NCBI GenBank assembly: GCA_902465325.1 | Contig: CABQMV010000031.1 | Span: forward strand, 1 to 16,536 | Source of the DNA: an uncultured Oscillospiraceae bacterium | GTDB lineage: Bacteria > Bacillota > Clostridia > UBA1212 > SIG427 | Direction of reading: 5' to 3' | Length of the DNA stretch: 16,536 nt | Part shown: in pieces, positions 1 through 8,666 of the stretch | How the letters are laid out: each line of letters starts with the position of its first letter | Position numbering within the stretch: the first letter of the stretch is position 1 | Notes under the pieces: model-generated | Databases searched by the model: none | What the model saw: the letters and a program-made list of their open reading frames with translations, nothing else | Told to the model about the DNA's origin: nothing | Position numbers and translations under genes: made by a program

Positions 1-738
1 AGATTTTGCCTGGCTGCCGTCTTCTTGAGGAATAACAGGGCTGTCATCCAAGCCATTGGCATAGGTCCACAGTGTGCGGCCAAGTTTTCCTAAATGGGAA
101 ACCAGGAGCTGAGGATTACTGGCTGCCAGATCGCCTATGGTAGTGATGCAGAGATGCGATAGCTTTTCCTGCACCTTACTGCCTACAAACAGCAGCGTTT
201 CTACCGGAAGAGGGAATATTTTCTCCTGCCAGTTTTCCGCAGAGAACAGTGTGGTAGCGTCCGGCTTTTTATAGTCGCTTCCCAGCTTGGCAAAAACTTT
301 ATTGAAGGAAACGCCTACCGATATGGTCAGGCCCAATTCAAGCTTCACCCGCTTTCGCAGGGTATCGGCAATGTTAACGCCGTCACCGAACAGTGCGCGG
401 CTTCCTGTAACGTCTAGCCAGGATTCATCGATGCCAAAGGGCTCTACCAGGTCTGTATATTCTTTGTAAATATCATTGACCCTGCGGGAATATTCTGTAT
501 ACAGCTGCCGATGAGGCTCTATCAATACCAGATGGGGGCATTTGCGCTTAGCCTGCCATACAGTTTCTGCTGTTTGAATCTGAAACTTTTTGGCCAGCTC
601 ATTTTTTGCCAGTATGATGCCGTGTCGGTTTTCAGGATTTCCGCAAACTGCCATAGGGACTTTTTTTAATTCAGGATTGCGCGTACATTCTACAGAAGCG
701 TAAAAGCCGTTGCAGTCGCAGTGCAGTATCGTTCTCAT
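1..738 (-). CDS. dinB: DNA polymerase IV (Y-family), partial
   Basis: Y-family translesion DNA polymerase that copies damaged template with low fidelity in the cytoplasm. The first 246 residues are in the window; the C-terminal part (thumb/little finger) lies beyond base 1. Visible marks are the N-terminal DCNGFYASVE block (metal-binding D8), HGIILAKN near residue 39, the second catalytic acidic pair D104-E105 in FGIDESWLDVT, and the GVSFNKVFAKLGSDYKKPD block at about 142-160, all typical of clostridial Pol IV. The ATG at 738 overlaps the stop codon of the upstream pyrophosphatase gene as ATGA, so translation is probably coupled and no separate promoter is needed. The reading frame is clean. 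Assignment to the DinB family is firm; which of several paralogues it is cannot be told. Confidence 0.95.
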   Translation of the reverse strand, partial: MRTILHCDCNGFYASVECTRNPELKKVPMAVCGNPENRHGIILAKNELAKKFQIQTAETVWQAKRKCPHLVLIEPHRQLYTEYSRRVNDIYKEYTDLVEPFGIDESWLDVTGSRALFGDGVNIADTLRKRVKLELGLTISVGVSFNKVFAKLGSDYKKPDATTLFSAENWQEKIFPLPVETLLFVGSKVQEKLSHLCITTIGDLAASNPQLLVSHLGKLGRTLWTYANGLDDSPVIPQEDGSQAKS

Positions 739-1268
739 TTTACAATAAAATTGGCCCGGTAATTGTCCATGGCCTCTTGTATGATTTTCAATGCTTCCTC
801 CCGTCCCCTTACAGTGTCGACTGCAGTCTGTCTGCCCTCTAGCTGTTTATATACAGAGAAGAAGTGTTCAATTTCATCAAAAATGTGGCGGGGAAGGTCT
901 TCAATAGAGCGGCAGTGCTTATAGCTGGGATCCGTAAAAGGGACGCAAATAATTTTTTCGTCATTTTTTCCATTGTCAATCATATTGATTACGCCAATGG
1001 GATAGCACTGTACCAGTGTCATGGGTAAAATGGCTTCGCTGCACAGTACCAGTACGTCCAAAGGGTCATTGTCGTCGCCGTACGTAATCGGAATAAAGCC
1101 GTAATTGGCAGGGTAGTGGGTGGCTGTATGCAGAATCCTGTCCATGCGGAGAAGGCCTGTCTGTTTGTCCAGCTCGTACTTGATTTTGCTTCCTTTTGAG
1201 ATCTCAATTACAGAAGTAAAGCTCTCGGGTGTCACCAGAGACGGGGCAATGTCATGCCATATATTCAC
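735..1268 (-). CDS. ppa: Inorganic pyrophosphatase, family I
   Basis: Soluble Mg-dependent enzyme that hydrolyses pyrophosphate to two phosphates, pulling nucleic acid and protein synthesis forward. At 177 residues it has normal family I length. Visible motifs are YPANYGFIP (52-60), the metal-binding signature GDDNDPLDVLV (64-74, DxDPxD) and DNGKNDEKI (98-106). The start is GTG at 1268-1266, chosen because AAAGGAGG stands about 8 bases upstream and the homologous N-terminus begins here. The last four bases are shared with dinB, so the two form an operon driven by the promoter at 1299-1327. The dgt gene is divergent. Family I is certain; the physiological link to Pol IV is inferred from the overlap only. 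Confidence 0.96.
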   Translation of the reverse strand: MNIWHDIAPSLVTPESFTSVIEISKGSKIKYELDKQTGLLRMDRILHTATHYPANYGFIPITYGDDNDPLDVLVLCSEAILPMTLVQCYPIGVINMIDNGKNDEKIICVPFTDPSYKHCRSIEDLPRHIFDEIEHFFSVYKQLEGRQTAVDTVRGREEALKIIQEAMDNYRANFIVK

Positions 1269-1298
1269 GGTAAGGACCTCCTTTTTGTTTCTTTATAT

Positions 1299-1327
1299 AG
1301 TATAGCTTACTTGCGGCATTATAGCAA
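1299..1327 (-). promoter_or_regulatory. Promoter of ppa-dinB
   Basis: On the minus strand there is a TTGCTA -35 box (1327-1322), a 17-base spacer and a TATACT -10 box (1304-1299), about 30 bases before the ppa start. It overlaps the plus-strand dgt promoter, so the two cannot easily be occupied at once. Confidence 0.7.
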
Positions 1328-1340
1328 TGAATGTTATAAT
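1311..1340 (+). promoter_or_regulatory. Promoter of dgt
   Basis: TTGCGG (1311-1316), an 18-base spacer and a perfect TATAAT (1335-1340), about 41 bases before the dgt start codon. Its -35 box lies inside the spacer of the opposite ppa promoter. Confidence 0.65.
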
Positions 1341-1381
1341 GCCCCAGTGGGTTATCCATATTTTGGAGGGAGGAGCCTGGT

Positions 1382-2592
1382 ATGGCGGTAACTTATAAAA
1401 AGATAAATGCGAAGCTGCAGGGGATCATCGCCTCTGACTGTCCCTGGGTCCATGGCAGTCCTTATCGGTGCGACGACGGACAGATTGTCAGAAGAGATCC
1501 GGACAGGGACAAGGCCAGCCTGTGGAGACCGGCTTTTGTGCGGGATATAGAAAAGATTATGCACCTTCCCTTTTATAATCGGTACGCGGATAAGACACAG
1601 GTGTTTTCTTTTTACCGCAACGATGATATAACCAGAAGAGGACTTCATGTACAGCTGGTTTCCAGAATTGCCAGAAATATAGGAAGGGTGCTAGGGCTTA
1701 ATCAGGACCTGATTGAGGCGATCGCGCTGGGCCATGATATTGGGCATACGCCCTTTGGCCATGCGGGGGAACGGTATTTGAGTCAGCTGCTGGAGGCGGA
1801 GACGGGGAAATTCTTTCATCATAATGTACAGAGTGTGCGTGTGCTGGAAAAAATTTTCCCCAGAAATATTTCTTTGCAGACACTGGATGGAATCCTATGC
1901 CACAACGGAGAATTTGAGCTGGGAGAATATCGGCCGGCTGCAGGAAGTTCCTTTGAAAATTTTGATATTCAGACAGAGGCGTGTGCTAGAGAGGGAAAGC
2001 CGGCTATTGAGAAGCTGATTCCCTGTACGCTTGAGGGCTGCGTAGTCAGAGTCTGCGATATGATTGCCTATCTGGGAAAGGACCGTCAGGATGCCGTTAC
2101 AGCCCGAATTCTGGAGGGAGACCTGCTGTTTACCAGCCGTGAAATTGGGATTAATAATGCTGCCATTATTAATAATCTGGTAGTGGATATCATAGAAAAC
2201 AGCTATGGCAAGCCGTATATTAAGCTTAGCCGGCAGGCCTTTATGGATTTAAAAGCTGCTAAAAAGAGAACTATTCTTTTATTTACCGGAATGAAAAGCT
2301 TGATGCAGAGTACGAGGAAGTGATAAAGCCTATGTTTCGGGATATCTATTACCGTTTGCTGAATGATTTAATAAAGGGAAGGCAGGATTCTTTTGTCTAC
2401 AGGCATCATCTTAATTATATAAACCGGCTTAACCAGTATACTGGCGGTTTTGAAGACTATGCCTCTTCTGATCCCAATGAAATTGTAGCGGATTACATAG
2501 CCAGTATGACGGACGATTATTTTATTGATTTGTATGGGGTGCTTTTTCCGGAGCGGCCATGCAAAATTAAGTACAGGTCCTATTTTGACTGA
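1382..2592 (+). pseudogene. dgt: dGTPase-like HD hydrolase, split by a frameshift
   Basis: Deoxyguanosinetriphosphate triphosphohydrolase-like HD-domain protein, which cleaves dNTPs to the deoxynucleoside and triphosphate. The first reading frame (1382-2323) carries DKTQVFSF (about 70-77), the HD core ALGHDIGHTPFGHAGE (115-130; H118-D119) and VRVCDMIAYLGKD. From the five-A run at 2261-2265, family-like sequence continues in the -1 frame (KENYSFIYRNEKLDAEYEEV, then IKPMFRDIYYRLL) and ends at 2592. One added base in the A run would give a single protein of about 403 residues, a normal length. The first frame stops at 2321-2323. The run sits in TAAAAAG, not the classical slippery AAAAAAG, so a real or sequencing deletion is likelier than programmed shifting. 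Start ATG 1382 follows GGAGGGAGGAG. Family is sure; whether the gene works is not. Confidence 0.88.
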
Positions 2593-2634
2593 AAGTAGTT
2601 TTGCAGAGGGATATAAGAGACAATTTAAATTATA

Positions 2635-2663
2635 TGGACTTTCTAAAGTATTAATGTTATAAT
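2635..2663 (+). promoter_or_regulatory. Promoter of trkA-trkH
   Basis: TGGACT (2635-2640), a 17-base spacer and TATAAT (2658-2663), 44 bases before the trkA start. The -10 is perfect; the -35 is weak. Confidence 0.55.
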
Positions 2664-2707
2664 GGGCGCGACTTTTATAGCACAGTATAGTAAACGGAAG
2701 TGTATTT

Positions 2708-4065
2708 ATGAGAATCATACTAGTGGGCTGCGGTAAGGTTGGAACCGCTTTGGCAAGCAAGCTGAGTGATGAAGGACACAATATTACATTAATTGATGTA
2801 AATGCTGATAAAATACAGCGTATTACTGAGGAGCTGGATGTTCTTGGAATTGTAGGGAACGGGTCTTCTATTAATACGCTGAATGAAGCGGGAATTGAGG
2901 ATGCGGACGTATTTATTGCAGTTACCAGCTCGGACGAGCTGAACCTTTTGTGCTGTATGTTTGCTAAAAAAGTAGGACACTGTCACGCCGTTGCCCGGGT
3001 GAGGAATCCTGCTTACAGCCATGAGGTGGAGTTTATTAAGCAGCAGCTGGGAATCTCAACTATTATTAATCCGGAGCTGGCTTCTGCCCGTGAAATTTCA
3101 AGACTTCTCCAGTTCCCTGTGGCCAGTAAAATTGATACCTTCGCAGAGGGAAGGGTTCAGCTGATTAAATTTGAACTGAATGATACGCAGGGGTTGGATC
3201 GGGTACCGCTCAAGGATATTCCGGACCGGATCGGCTGTGACGTCTTAGTCTGTGCAGTAGAGCGAGGGCGTGATGTTGTGATTCCGGACGGCGATTTCAC
3301 TCTGAAAAGCGGGGACCTGGTTACTGTGCTGGCCACCCCGGAACGGGCCGCCTGCTTTTTTGGAAGGCTGCACTTGCCTACCAGACCCGTACACAGCGCG
3401 CTGATTGTAGGAGGCGGGACCATTGGCTACTATCTGGCGAAGGAACTGATTTCTCACAACATTAGAGTTCGTATTGTAGAACAGAGTCAGGAGCGGTGCA
3501 GTAAATTGGCGGAGGACCTTCCGGAAGCCACTATTTTGCATGGGGACGGGACAGACCGGCAGTTGCTGATGGCAGAGGGTCTGCCGATTACGGAGGCCGT
3601 GGTGGCTCTGACCAATATGGATGAAGAGAATATTTTGATTTCACTGTTTGCCAAGTCTCATAGCGAAGCTAAGTTGGTTACCAAAATTAACAGGCTGGAA
3701 TTTGATGACATTCTGGAGGGACTGGATATAGGCAGTGTAATTTACCCCAAATATATAACCTGTGACTATATTGTGCAGTATATTCGGGCCTTCAAAATGA
3801 ATCGGGAAGCAATATCAAGACTTTGTACCGTATTTTGGATGACAGGGTAGAAGCCTTGGAATTTACAGTGCATAAGCCTTCTGCTGTGACGCAGGCGCCG
3901 CTGGCCGATCTGCGGCTCAAGTCTAATCAGCTGATTTGCTGTATCGGCAGAGGAGAGAAGGTTATCATACCAAGAGGCAGTGACCGGATTCAGGTGGGCG
4001 ATTCCGTTATTGTTGTTACGTTAGAGCGGGGACTTCACGATGTGTGTGATATTCTTGCCGATTAG
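2708..4065 (+). pseudogene. trkA: Trk potassium uptake regulator TrkA, split by a frameshift
   Basis: Cytoplasmic NAD(H)-binding subunit that gates the TrkH potassium channel. It has the usual duplicated RCK layout: first nucleotide fold at the N-terminus (VGCGKVGTALASKL, then ITLIDVN), an RCK-C domain at about 135-215, a second fold starting at about 226 (IVGGGTIGYYLAKEL), and a final RCK-C domain. The frame opened at 2708 runs to a stop at 3848-3850, but after YIRA (about 3790) the expected family sequence QNESGSNIKTLYRILDDRVE lies in the -1 frame and continues to 4065. One missing base near 3791-3792 explains this; repaired, the protein has about 452 residues, the normal TrkA length. The broken version would lose the last RCK-C domain. 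trkH starts 18 bases later, so the pair is an operon. Confidence 0.92.
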
Positions 4066-4083
4066 CGGGAGACGGGGATAAGT

Positions 4084-5526
4084 ATGAATCTAGCAATGGT
4101 ATTTTATATATTGGGCCGGGTATTGACCTGCGAGGGGGTGCTTCTGCTTTTGCCCCTGGGCGTATCTTTGGTATATCAGGAGTGGAAGTGTGTTTCCTCC
4201 TTTCTTTTTACCATTGGCCTCTGTCTGCTGATCGGGCTGCTGCTGACCTGGCGCAAGCCGGCTAAGAGGGTTCTTTATGTGAGAGAAGGCTTTGTGGCTA
4301 CTGCTCTTTGTTGGATGGCAATCAGTGTACTGGGTGCGCTTCCTTTTTTATTCAGCGGTTCTATAACAGACCCGGTTTCCGCTTTGTTTGAAACGGTTTC
4401 CGGCTTTACTACTACAGGTGCCAGCATTTTATCCAATGTGGAGATTCTTCCAAAGGGAATCCTTTTCTGGCGCAGTTTTACGCATTGGATCGGCGGTATG
4501 GGGGTTTTGGTATTTCTGCTGACACTGCTGCCCCTTACGGGCGGCTCCCATGTCAACCTTATGAAGGCGGAAAGCCCGGGTCCTCAAGTAGAAAAGCTGG
4601 TGCCAAAGGTGCGTTCTACCGCTTTAATTCTGTACGGTATTTATATTTCCCTTACGGTGCTGCAGGTGCTGTTCTTATTCTTTGGCGGTATGCCGCTCTT
4701 TGATGCGATTACGACTTCTTTCGGCACAGCGGGGACCGGAGGCTTCGGAATTAAAAATAACAGTATGGCGGGATATTCCGTGTATGCACAGGTTGTGGTT
4801 ACTGTATTTATGGTTTTATTCGGCATTAATTTTAATTTCTATTTTCTGCTTCTGATGCGCAAATTTAAAAAGGCGCTGCTTTTGGAGGAGGTCCGCTGGT
4901 ATCTGATTCTTATTGCCGTTTCTATTTTGGTGATTGCTTTTAATATTCGGGGTCTTTTTGACAGTATGGGGGAGGCGGTTCAGCAGTCGGCCTTTCAGGT
5001 AGGCTCTATCATTACAACCACCGGCTTTGCTACTACGGATTTTAACCTATGGCCTCAGACCTCAAAAACTATTTTGGTGCTGCTTATGTTTATCGGAGCC
5101 TGTGCAGGAAGCACAGGAGGGGGAATCAAGGTTTCCCGCTTTATTATTTTGGTGAAAACGATTCATAAAGAGATTAAGCACTTTCTTCATCCTCAGAGCG
5201 TAGGGAAAATTGCGATAAATGGAAAGCCCATTGCCCATGAGGTCCTGCGCTCAGTCAATGTTTTTATGGTTACCTATGTGCTTGTTTTTGCAGGCTCTGT
5301 TGTACTGATCAGTTTTGATAATCTTGATTTGACCACCAATTTTACTTCCGTGGCGGCTACACTGAATAATATTGGTCCCGGACTGGAGCTGGTGGGTCCT
5401 ACTCAGAATTTCGGGATTTTTTCTGCCGGCTCCAAGCTTGTGCTGATTTTTGATATGCTGGCGGGACGTCTGGAACTATTTCCCTTGATGATTCTGTTTA
5501 CAAAGGATACGTGGAGAAGGTTCTGA
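4084..5526 (+). CDS. trkH: Trk potassium uptake channel TrkH
   Basis: Polytopic inner-membrane potassium channel of the SKT family that works with TrkA. The 480 residues are full length. Four pore-loop selectivity regions can be read: SGFTTTGASI, FGTAGTGGFGI, ITTTGFATTDF and LNNIGPGLELVG, separated by hydrophobic helices. The family's C-terminal ending MLAGRLELFPLMILF is present just before the stop, so the gene is intact, unlike its partner trkA. ATG 4084 is preceded by a modest GGGGATAAGT site and lies 18 bases behind trkA, so it is probably expressed from the trkA promoter. If trkA is truly broken, the channel would have to work without normal RCK gating or with another TrkA/KtrA-type subunit. 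Confidence 0.95.
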   Translation: MNLAMVFYILGRVLTCEGVLLLLPLGVSLVYQEWKCVSSFLFTIGLCLLIGLLLTWRKPAKRVLYVREGFVATALCWMAISVLGALPFLFSGSITDPVSALFETVSGFTTTGASILSNVEILPKGILFWRSFTHWIGGMGVLVFLLTLLPLTGGSHVNLMKAESPGPQVEKLVPKVRSTALILYGIYISLTVLQVLFLFFGGMPLFDAITTSFGTAGTGGFGIKNNSMAGYSVYAQVVVTVFMVLFGINFNFYFLLLMRKFKKALLLEEVRWYLILIAVSILVIAFNIRGLFDSMGEAVQQSAFQVGSIITTTGFATTDFNLWPQTSKTILVLLMFIGACAGSTGGGIKVSRFIILVKTIHKEIKHFLHPQSVGKIAINGKPIAHEVLRSVNVFMVTYVLVFAGSVVLISFDNLDLTTNFTSVAATLNNIGPGLELVGPTQNFGIFSAGSKLVLIFDMLAGRLELFPLMILFTKDTWRRF

Positions 5527-5621
5527 CAATACTGTATTTACAGGAAGAAACGACTTTCTCAGGGGAAGAGATACAAGAGGGATGCAAAAGGAGAGAAGCG
5601 TATAAAAAATCCTGTAAAATT

Positions 5622-5951
5622 TTACTTGTCGGCCGCAGCTGTGCAATAGGTCAGACCGCAGCTGTTTTGATAGAGCCGTTTGATTCTCTTTATTTCTGCC
5701 TGTAAAACGGACTCGCCCAGGTCTGTTAATCTATAGTAAATCCGTCGTTCTTCCTTACGGGTAGAATAAATCCATCCCTGATCTTCCATGCGGATCAGAA
5801 TGTTATAAACGGTTCCTACACTGATTTTATATTCTCCTCCGGTAATTTCCTGCGTCCATTTTATAATGTCATATCCGTGGCGCTCTTGTCTGAGTGCGTA
5901 TAAAACGTAAAAAGAGCTTTCGGATAAAGGAAACGTTTGCTGCTGGTTCAT
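5622..5951 (-). CDS. PadR family transcriptional repressor
   Basis: Small winged-helix DNA-binding protein of 109 residues. The pattern ESSFYVLYALRQERHGYDI (11-29), GTVYNILIRMEDQGWI (46-61) and RRIYYRLTDLGE (69-80) is the PadR winged helix; the short C-terminal helix would serve dimerisation. I place the start at ATG 5951 and not at 5984 because AAGGGGG stands just upstream and the family's N-terminus begins around residue 8 of this version. PadR genes often sit beside the transporter or DUF2812 membrane gene they control, but none is linked here: trkH ends head-on 95 bases away and a methyltransferase lies upstream. Its target cannot be named; autoregulation is likely (inverted repeat at 6010-6029). 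Confidence 0.9.
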   Translation of the reverse strand: MNQQQTFPLSESSFYVLYALRQERHGYDIIKWTQEITGGEYKISVGTVYNILIRMEDQGWIYSTRKEERRIYYRLTDLGESVLQAEIKRIKRLYQNSCGLTYCTAAADK

Positions 5952-5996
5952 TTTTCCCCCTTGCCGCCTGAAAGGTATTGTCATATGATAGAATAT

Positions 5997-6029
5997 AATA
6001 TATCAAAATATTGTGAATACGTCAACAAT
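5997..6029 (-). promoter_or_regulatory. padR promoter with inverted repeat
   Basis: On the minus strand, TTGACG (6025-6020), a 17-base spacer and TATATT (6002-5997). An inverted repeat ATTGT-N10-ACAAT (6010-6029) covers the -35 box, a plausible PadR-type operator. The spacing fits dyads bound by PadR proteins, but the exact half-site is not the best-known ATGT/ACAT. Confidence 0.5.
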
Positions 6030-6068
6030 TTAATTGCCTTTTTTATATAGGAGCTTTTTCCGTACTTT

Positions 6069-6698
6069 TTACTTTTTTTCTCTGTTTTTGTATTTTCTCT
6101 GTAATTTTTTAGAAAGTCCGGAGGCGGGGCTGCTCTTCTGCCTTTTATAAAAGGGCAGGGGGTCTCGCTTTTCCGATAAGAATACATAATAACCGTTTAT
6201 TTCTGTGATTTTAACGCCGCCGAAAACAGCTGTTAATTTGTTTTTGTACCAGTCCAGCCGCTTGGTAACCATCATTATTTTTCCGCCCGGTACTAATTTA
6301 TGGAAGCCGGTCTCTATAAAACGCTTGGCCACAGAAAAGTCGGTGTGATAGGGGGGATTTGATAAAATCAGGGTAAAATTACTTTCCGGTATGCTGCTGT
6401 AGGCATCGCTTTGACGGATATCCAGGTGTTTCAGGCCATTGAGCACTGCATTTTTTTGTGCCAGCCGTACAGCTTCTGGAGAACTGTCGCATAGAATCAC
6501 ATTTTTTTCACCTGCCAGCTTGGCGGCCAGTATGCCTACTGGGCCGTAGCCGCAGCCTAAATCCAGTATTTTGTCGGCAGAGGAAAATACTGCCAGAGAA
6601 AGCATTGCCAGGGTCCCGGTATCTACGGAAGAAGGAGAGAATACCGTTGCCTCTGTTTCAAAAAGGAGCGGTATTTCTTTAATAGTGGTTTGAATCAT
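6069..6698 (-). CDS. Class I SAM methyltransferase, RsmC/YbxB-like
   Basis: Predicted S-adenosylmethionine-dependent methyltransferase of 209 residues with a single MTS domain. The SAM-binding loop is ILDLGCGYGPVGI (44-56), the acidic end of strand 2 is ILCDSSPEAV (68-77), and the catalytic NPPY-type motif is ILSNPPYHT (111-119). An NPPY motif suggests methylation of an exocyclic amine of a base, as in the 16S rRNA G1207 enzyme RsmC and its Gram-positive relatives, but the substrate is inferred. The C-terminal 25 residues are very rich in lysine and arginine, as expected for RNA contact. ATG 6698 follows an AGGTGA site. It is divergent from marR and followed by padR after 117 bases. Confidence 0.88.
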   Translation of the reverse strand: MIQTTIKEIPLLFETEATVFSPSSVDTGTLAMLSLAVFSSADKILDLGCGYGPVGILAAKLAGEKNVILCDSSPEAVRLAQKNAVLNGLKHLDIRQSDAYSSIPESNFTLILSNPPYHTDFSVAKRFIETGFHKLVPGGKIMMVTKRLDWYKNKLTAVFGGVKITEINGYYVFLSEKRDPLPFYKRQKSSPASGLSKKLQRKYKNREKK

Positions 6699-6732
6699 TT
6701 TTCACCTGCCTGCAAAATTTGTAGCTTTCAAA

Positions 6733-6761
6733 ATTATAATGGAAAAAGAAAGACTTGTAAA
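6733..6761 (-). promoter_or_regulatory. Promoter of the methyltransferase gene
   Basis: Minus strand TTTACA (6761-6756), a 17-base spacer and a perfect TATAAT (6738-6733), 35 bases before the start codon. Its -35 box is 13 bases from the marR -35 box on the other strand. Confidence 0.7.
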
Positions 6762-6774
6762 ATTCCCTCTTTTA

Positions 6775-6815
6775 TTGACTTCCTTTTTTGCCAGTGATAA
6801 AATATCAAGGTACCT
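6775..6815 (+). promoter_or_regulatory. marR promoter and palindrome AGGTACCT
   Basis: TTGACT (6775-6780), a 17-base spacer and TAAAAT (6798-6803). The 8-bp palindrome AGGTACCT (6808-6815) falls on the expected transcription start, where a MarR dimer could repress its own operon. The promoter is clear; the operator role is inferred. Confidence 0.65.
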
Positions 6816-6838
6816 AATAAATTAAAGGGGGCTGTACT

Positions 6839-7294
6839 GTGTTTACAACCTATGACGAATTGGATATGATTGGTAAAATTGTCTGGAATCTTCGGAATAT
6901 AGGACACTGTCTTCGGCATACGTCCGGAGGAAAAGGCGGCCAGAAGCGAATTCTGACTGTGCTGAAAAGCGGCTGTGTTACCCAGACGGCCCTCACTGAG
7001 CATTTAGGGATACAGCCTGGTTCCGCCAGCGAGGTGCTGTCTAAAATGGAATCGGCAGGCTTCCTTCGCCGATGGGAGAATGAGAATGATCACCGTACTG
7101 TAAATGTTGCGCTTACACAGGAGGGAGAGCAGGAGGCAATCAGGGCAGAGGAGGAGCGGAACCAAACTCGGAAAAAGATGTTTTCCGCTCTATCTAAAGA
7201 AGAGCAGACAGAGCTTTTGTTTTTATTGGAAAAGGTTACTGCGGACTGGGGAGATTTTGACTGCTGCCGGCGGAAAAAAGAGGGATCAGAATAA
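6839..7294 (+). CDS. MarR family transcriptional regulator
   Basis: Winged-helix regulator of 151 residues, probably a dimeric repressor of the exporter gene that follows one base after its stop. The DNA-binding part is GGQKRILTVLKSG (33-45), then TQTALTEHLGIQPGSASEVLSKMESAGFLRR (48-78), followed by the wing NENDHRTVNVALTQEGE (81-97); helices at both ends form the dimer interface. The start is GTG 6839, supported by AAAGGGGG seven bases upstream. This MarR-plus-ABC-exporter arrangement is common in Clostridia, where such pairs respond to drugs or peptides. Here the exporter is broken, so the regulator may have lost its main target. The gene itself looks intact. Confidence 0.9.
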   Translation: MFTTYDELDMIGKIVWNLRNIGHCLRHTSGGKGGQKRILTVLKSGCVTQTALTEHLGIQPGSASEVLSKMESAGFLRRWENENDHRTVNVALTQEGEQEAIRAEEERNQTRKKMFSALSKEEQTELLFLLEKVTADWGDFDCCRRKKEGSE

Positions 7295-7295
7295 A

Positions 7296-8663
7296 ATGAG
7301 ACTGATTTTGAAATATATGCGAAGGCATCTGGGCATTTTTCTGCTGTCCACTTTTTTTCTTACAGTAGAAGCGATGGCTGATTTGCTGCAGCCAACTTTT
7401 ATGTCTTATATTGTGGATGACGGAATTGAACATGCAGAGGTAAGCAGGGTGCTGCTTTACGGTTTTATTATGCTAGGAATCGCATTGATAGGCGCTTTTT
7501 CCGCTGTTATGCGCAGCCGTTTTGCCAGTCGGACCTCTCAAACGATTGGCAAGGAAATGCGGCGGGATATGTACAGAAATGTACAGCGCCTTTCACTGGA
7601 GAATATTGACCGTCTGCAGCCGGCCTCTATTATTACCCGTATTACGAATGACGTAATACAGATACAGGATTTTATCAACAGCATGATGCGTATGATGGTA
7701 AAGGCCCCTATTACCTGTGTGGGAGCGATCCTTCTTATTATTTTTTATACGCCAAGGCAGGCTCCGGTTATGATTGGCATTATCCTCACTGTTTCTCTGT
7801 TGATTTTAGGAAATATGAAAATTGGTTATCCCCGGTTTGGTACAGTACAAAAAGGGTTGGAACGTCTCAATGATGTAACGCGGCAGTTTTTGTCTTCTGT
7901 CAGAGTTGTAAAGGCCTTCAGCGCAGAGCAGGAGGAGGCGGATAAATTTGAAGAGGCATCTCTGGGGCTGGCGGCAGCAAATGTTTCTGCTCTCAGAACC
8001 ATGGCAGTATTTTCACCATTCATTAATTTATTGGTTAATTTGGAAATTGTGGTATTGCTTTGGCTTTCCAGAAGCCAGGAGGGGGCGGAAATCGGGAAGC
8101 TGATGGCCTCTGTCAACTATATGACCCAGGTGCTGTTTGCTGTTACAATGATTTCTAATATATTGAATATTGCAGTTCGAGCCATGGCTTCCTCCCAGCG
8201 GATTCGGGAGGTTCTGGAGGAGCAGCCTGCTCAGTCCCGGTCCGAAAAGCCTCTGAGACCGACAATAAAGGGGGAGATTTGCTTCCAAAATGTATCTTTT
8301 ATTTATGCGGGCTTGGAAAGAAAAGCACTGAGAAATCTTGATTTTTGTATATCGCCGGGGGAGACCATTGGAATTATTGGTCCTACCGGCTCGGGAAAGA
8401 CCACGCTTGTCAATTTGGTGCCCCGCTTCTATGATGCGACAGAGGGAAAGGTTTTCATTGATGGGCGTGACGTTACCGCTATTGATGAAACACTGCTGCG
8501 TACAGCGATTGCGGTAGTGCCCCAGAAGGCGCTGCTGTTCAGCGGGAAAATCAGCGACAATCTCCGCTGGGGCTGTGCGGAGGCAGATGATGAGGAGCTG
8601 AGAAGGGCTGCTGCAATTGCCTGTGCAGATGTTTTTATTGAACAGACTGCGCAAGGCGCTTGA
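7296..8663 (+). pseudogene. ABC exporter half-transporter, truncated in the ATPase domain
   Basis: Membrane half-transporter with fused ATPase, of the heterodimeric multidrug/lipid exporter type. The start is ATG 7296, one base after marR. The transmembrane domain covers about residues 1-300 (hydrophobic helices near 11-30, 52-70, 137-152, 158-172, 245-257, 275-292). The ATPase domain begins at about 325, with Walker A GPTGSGKTT (362-370) and the Q-loop VVPQKALLFSGKISDN (407-421). It then stops after FIEQTAQGA at 455 residues, where about 115 more are expected: the LSGGQ signature, Walker B, D-loop and H-loop are all gone. What follows is not family sequence, so this is a deletion or insertion junction near 8656-8663 and not a point mutation. 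The product could not hydrolyse ATP in the normal way. Confidence 0.9.
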
Positions 8664-8666
8664 TAA

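Noticed and set aside
2256..2270. Programmed -1 frameshift in dgt
   Set aside because: The heptamer is TAAAAAG, without the XXX repeat needed for tandem slippage, and I see no strong stimulatory hairpin just downstream; a deletion is simpler. Kept open in the finding.
5527..5621. Terminator between trkH and padR
   Set aside because: GTAAAATTTTAC next to T6 (minus strand) has no room for a loop and only weak A-T pairs; not convincing.
7104..7295. Upstream extension of the ABC exporter frame
   Set aside because: It overlaps marR out of frame; the family N-terminus and a start with correct spacing are at 7296.
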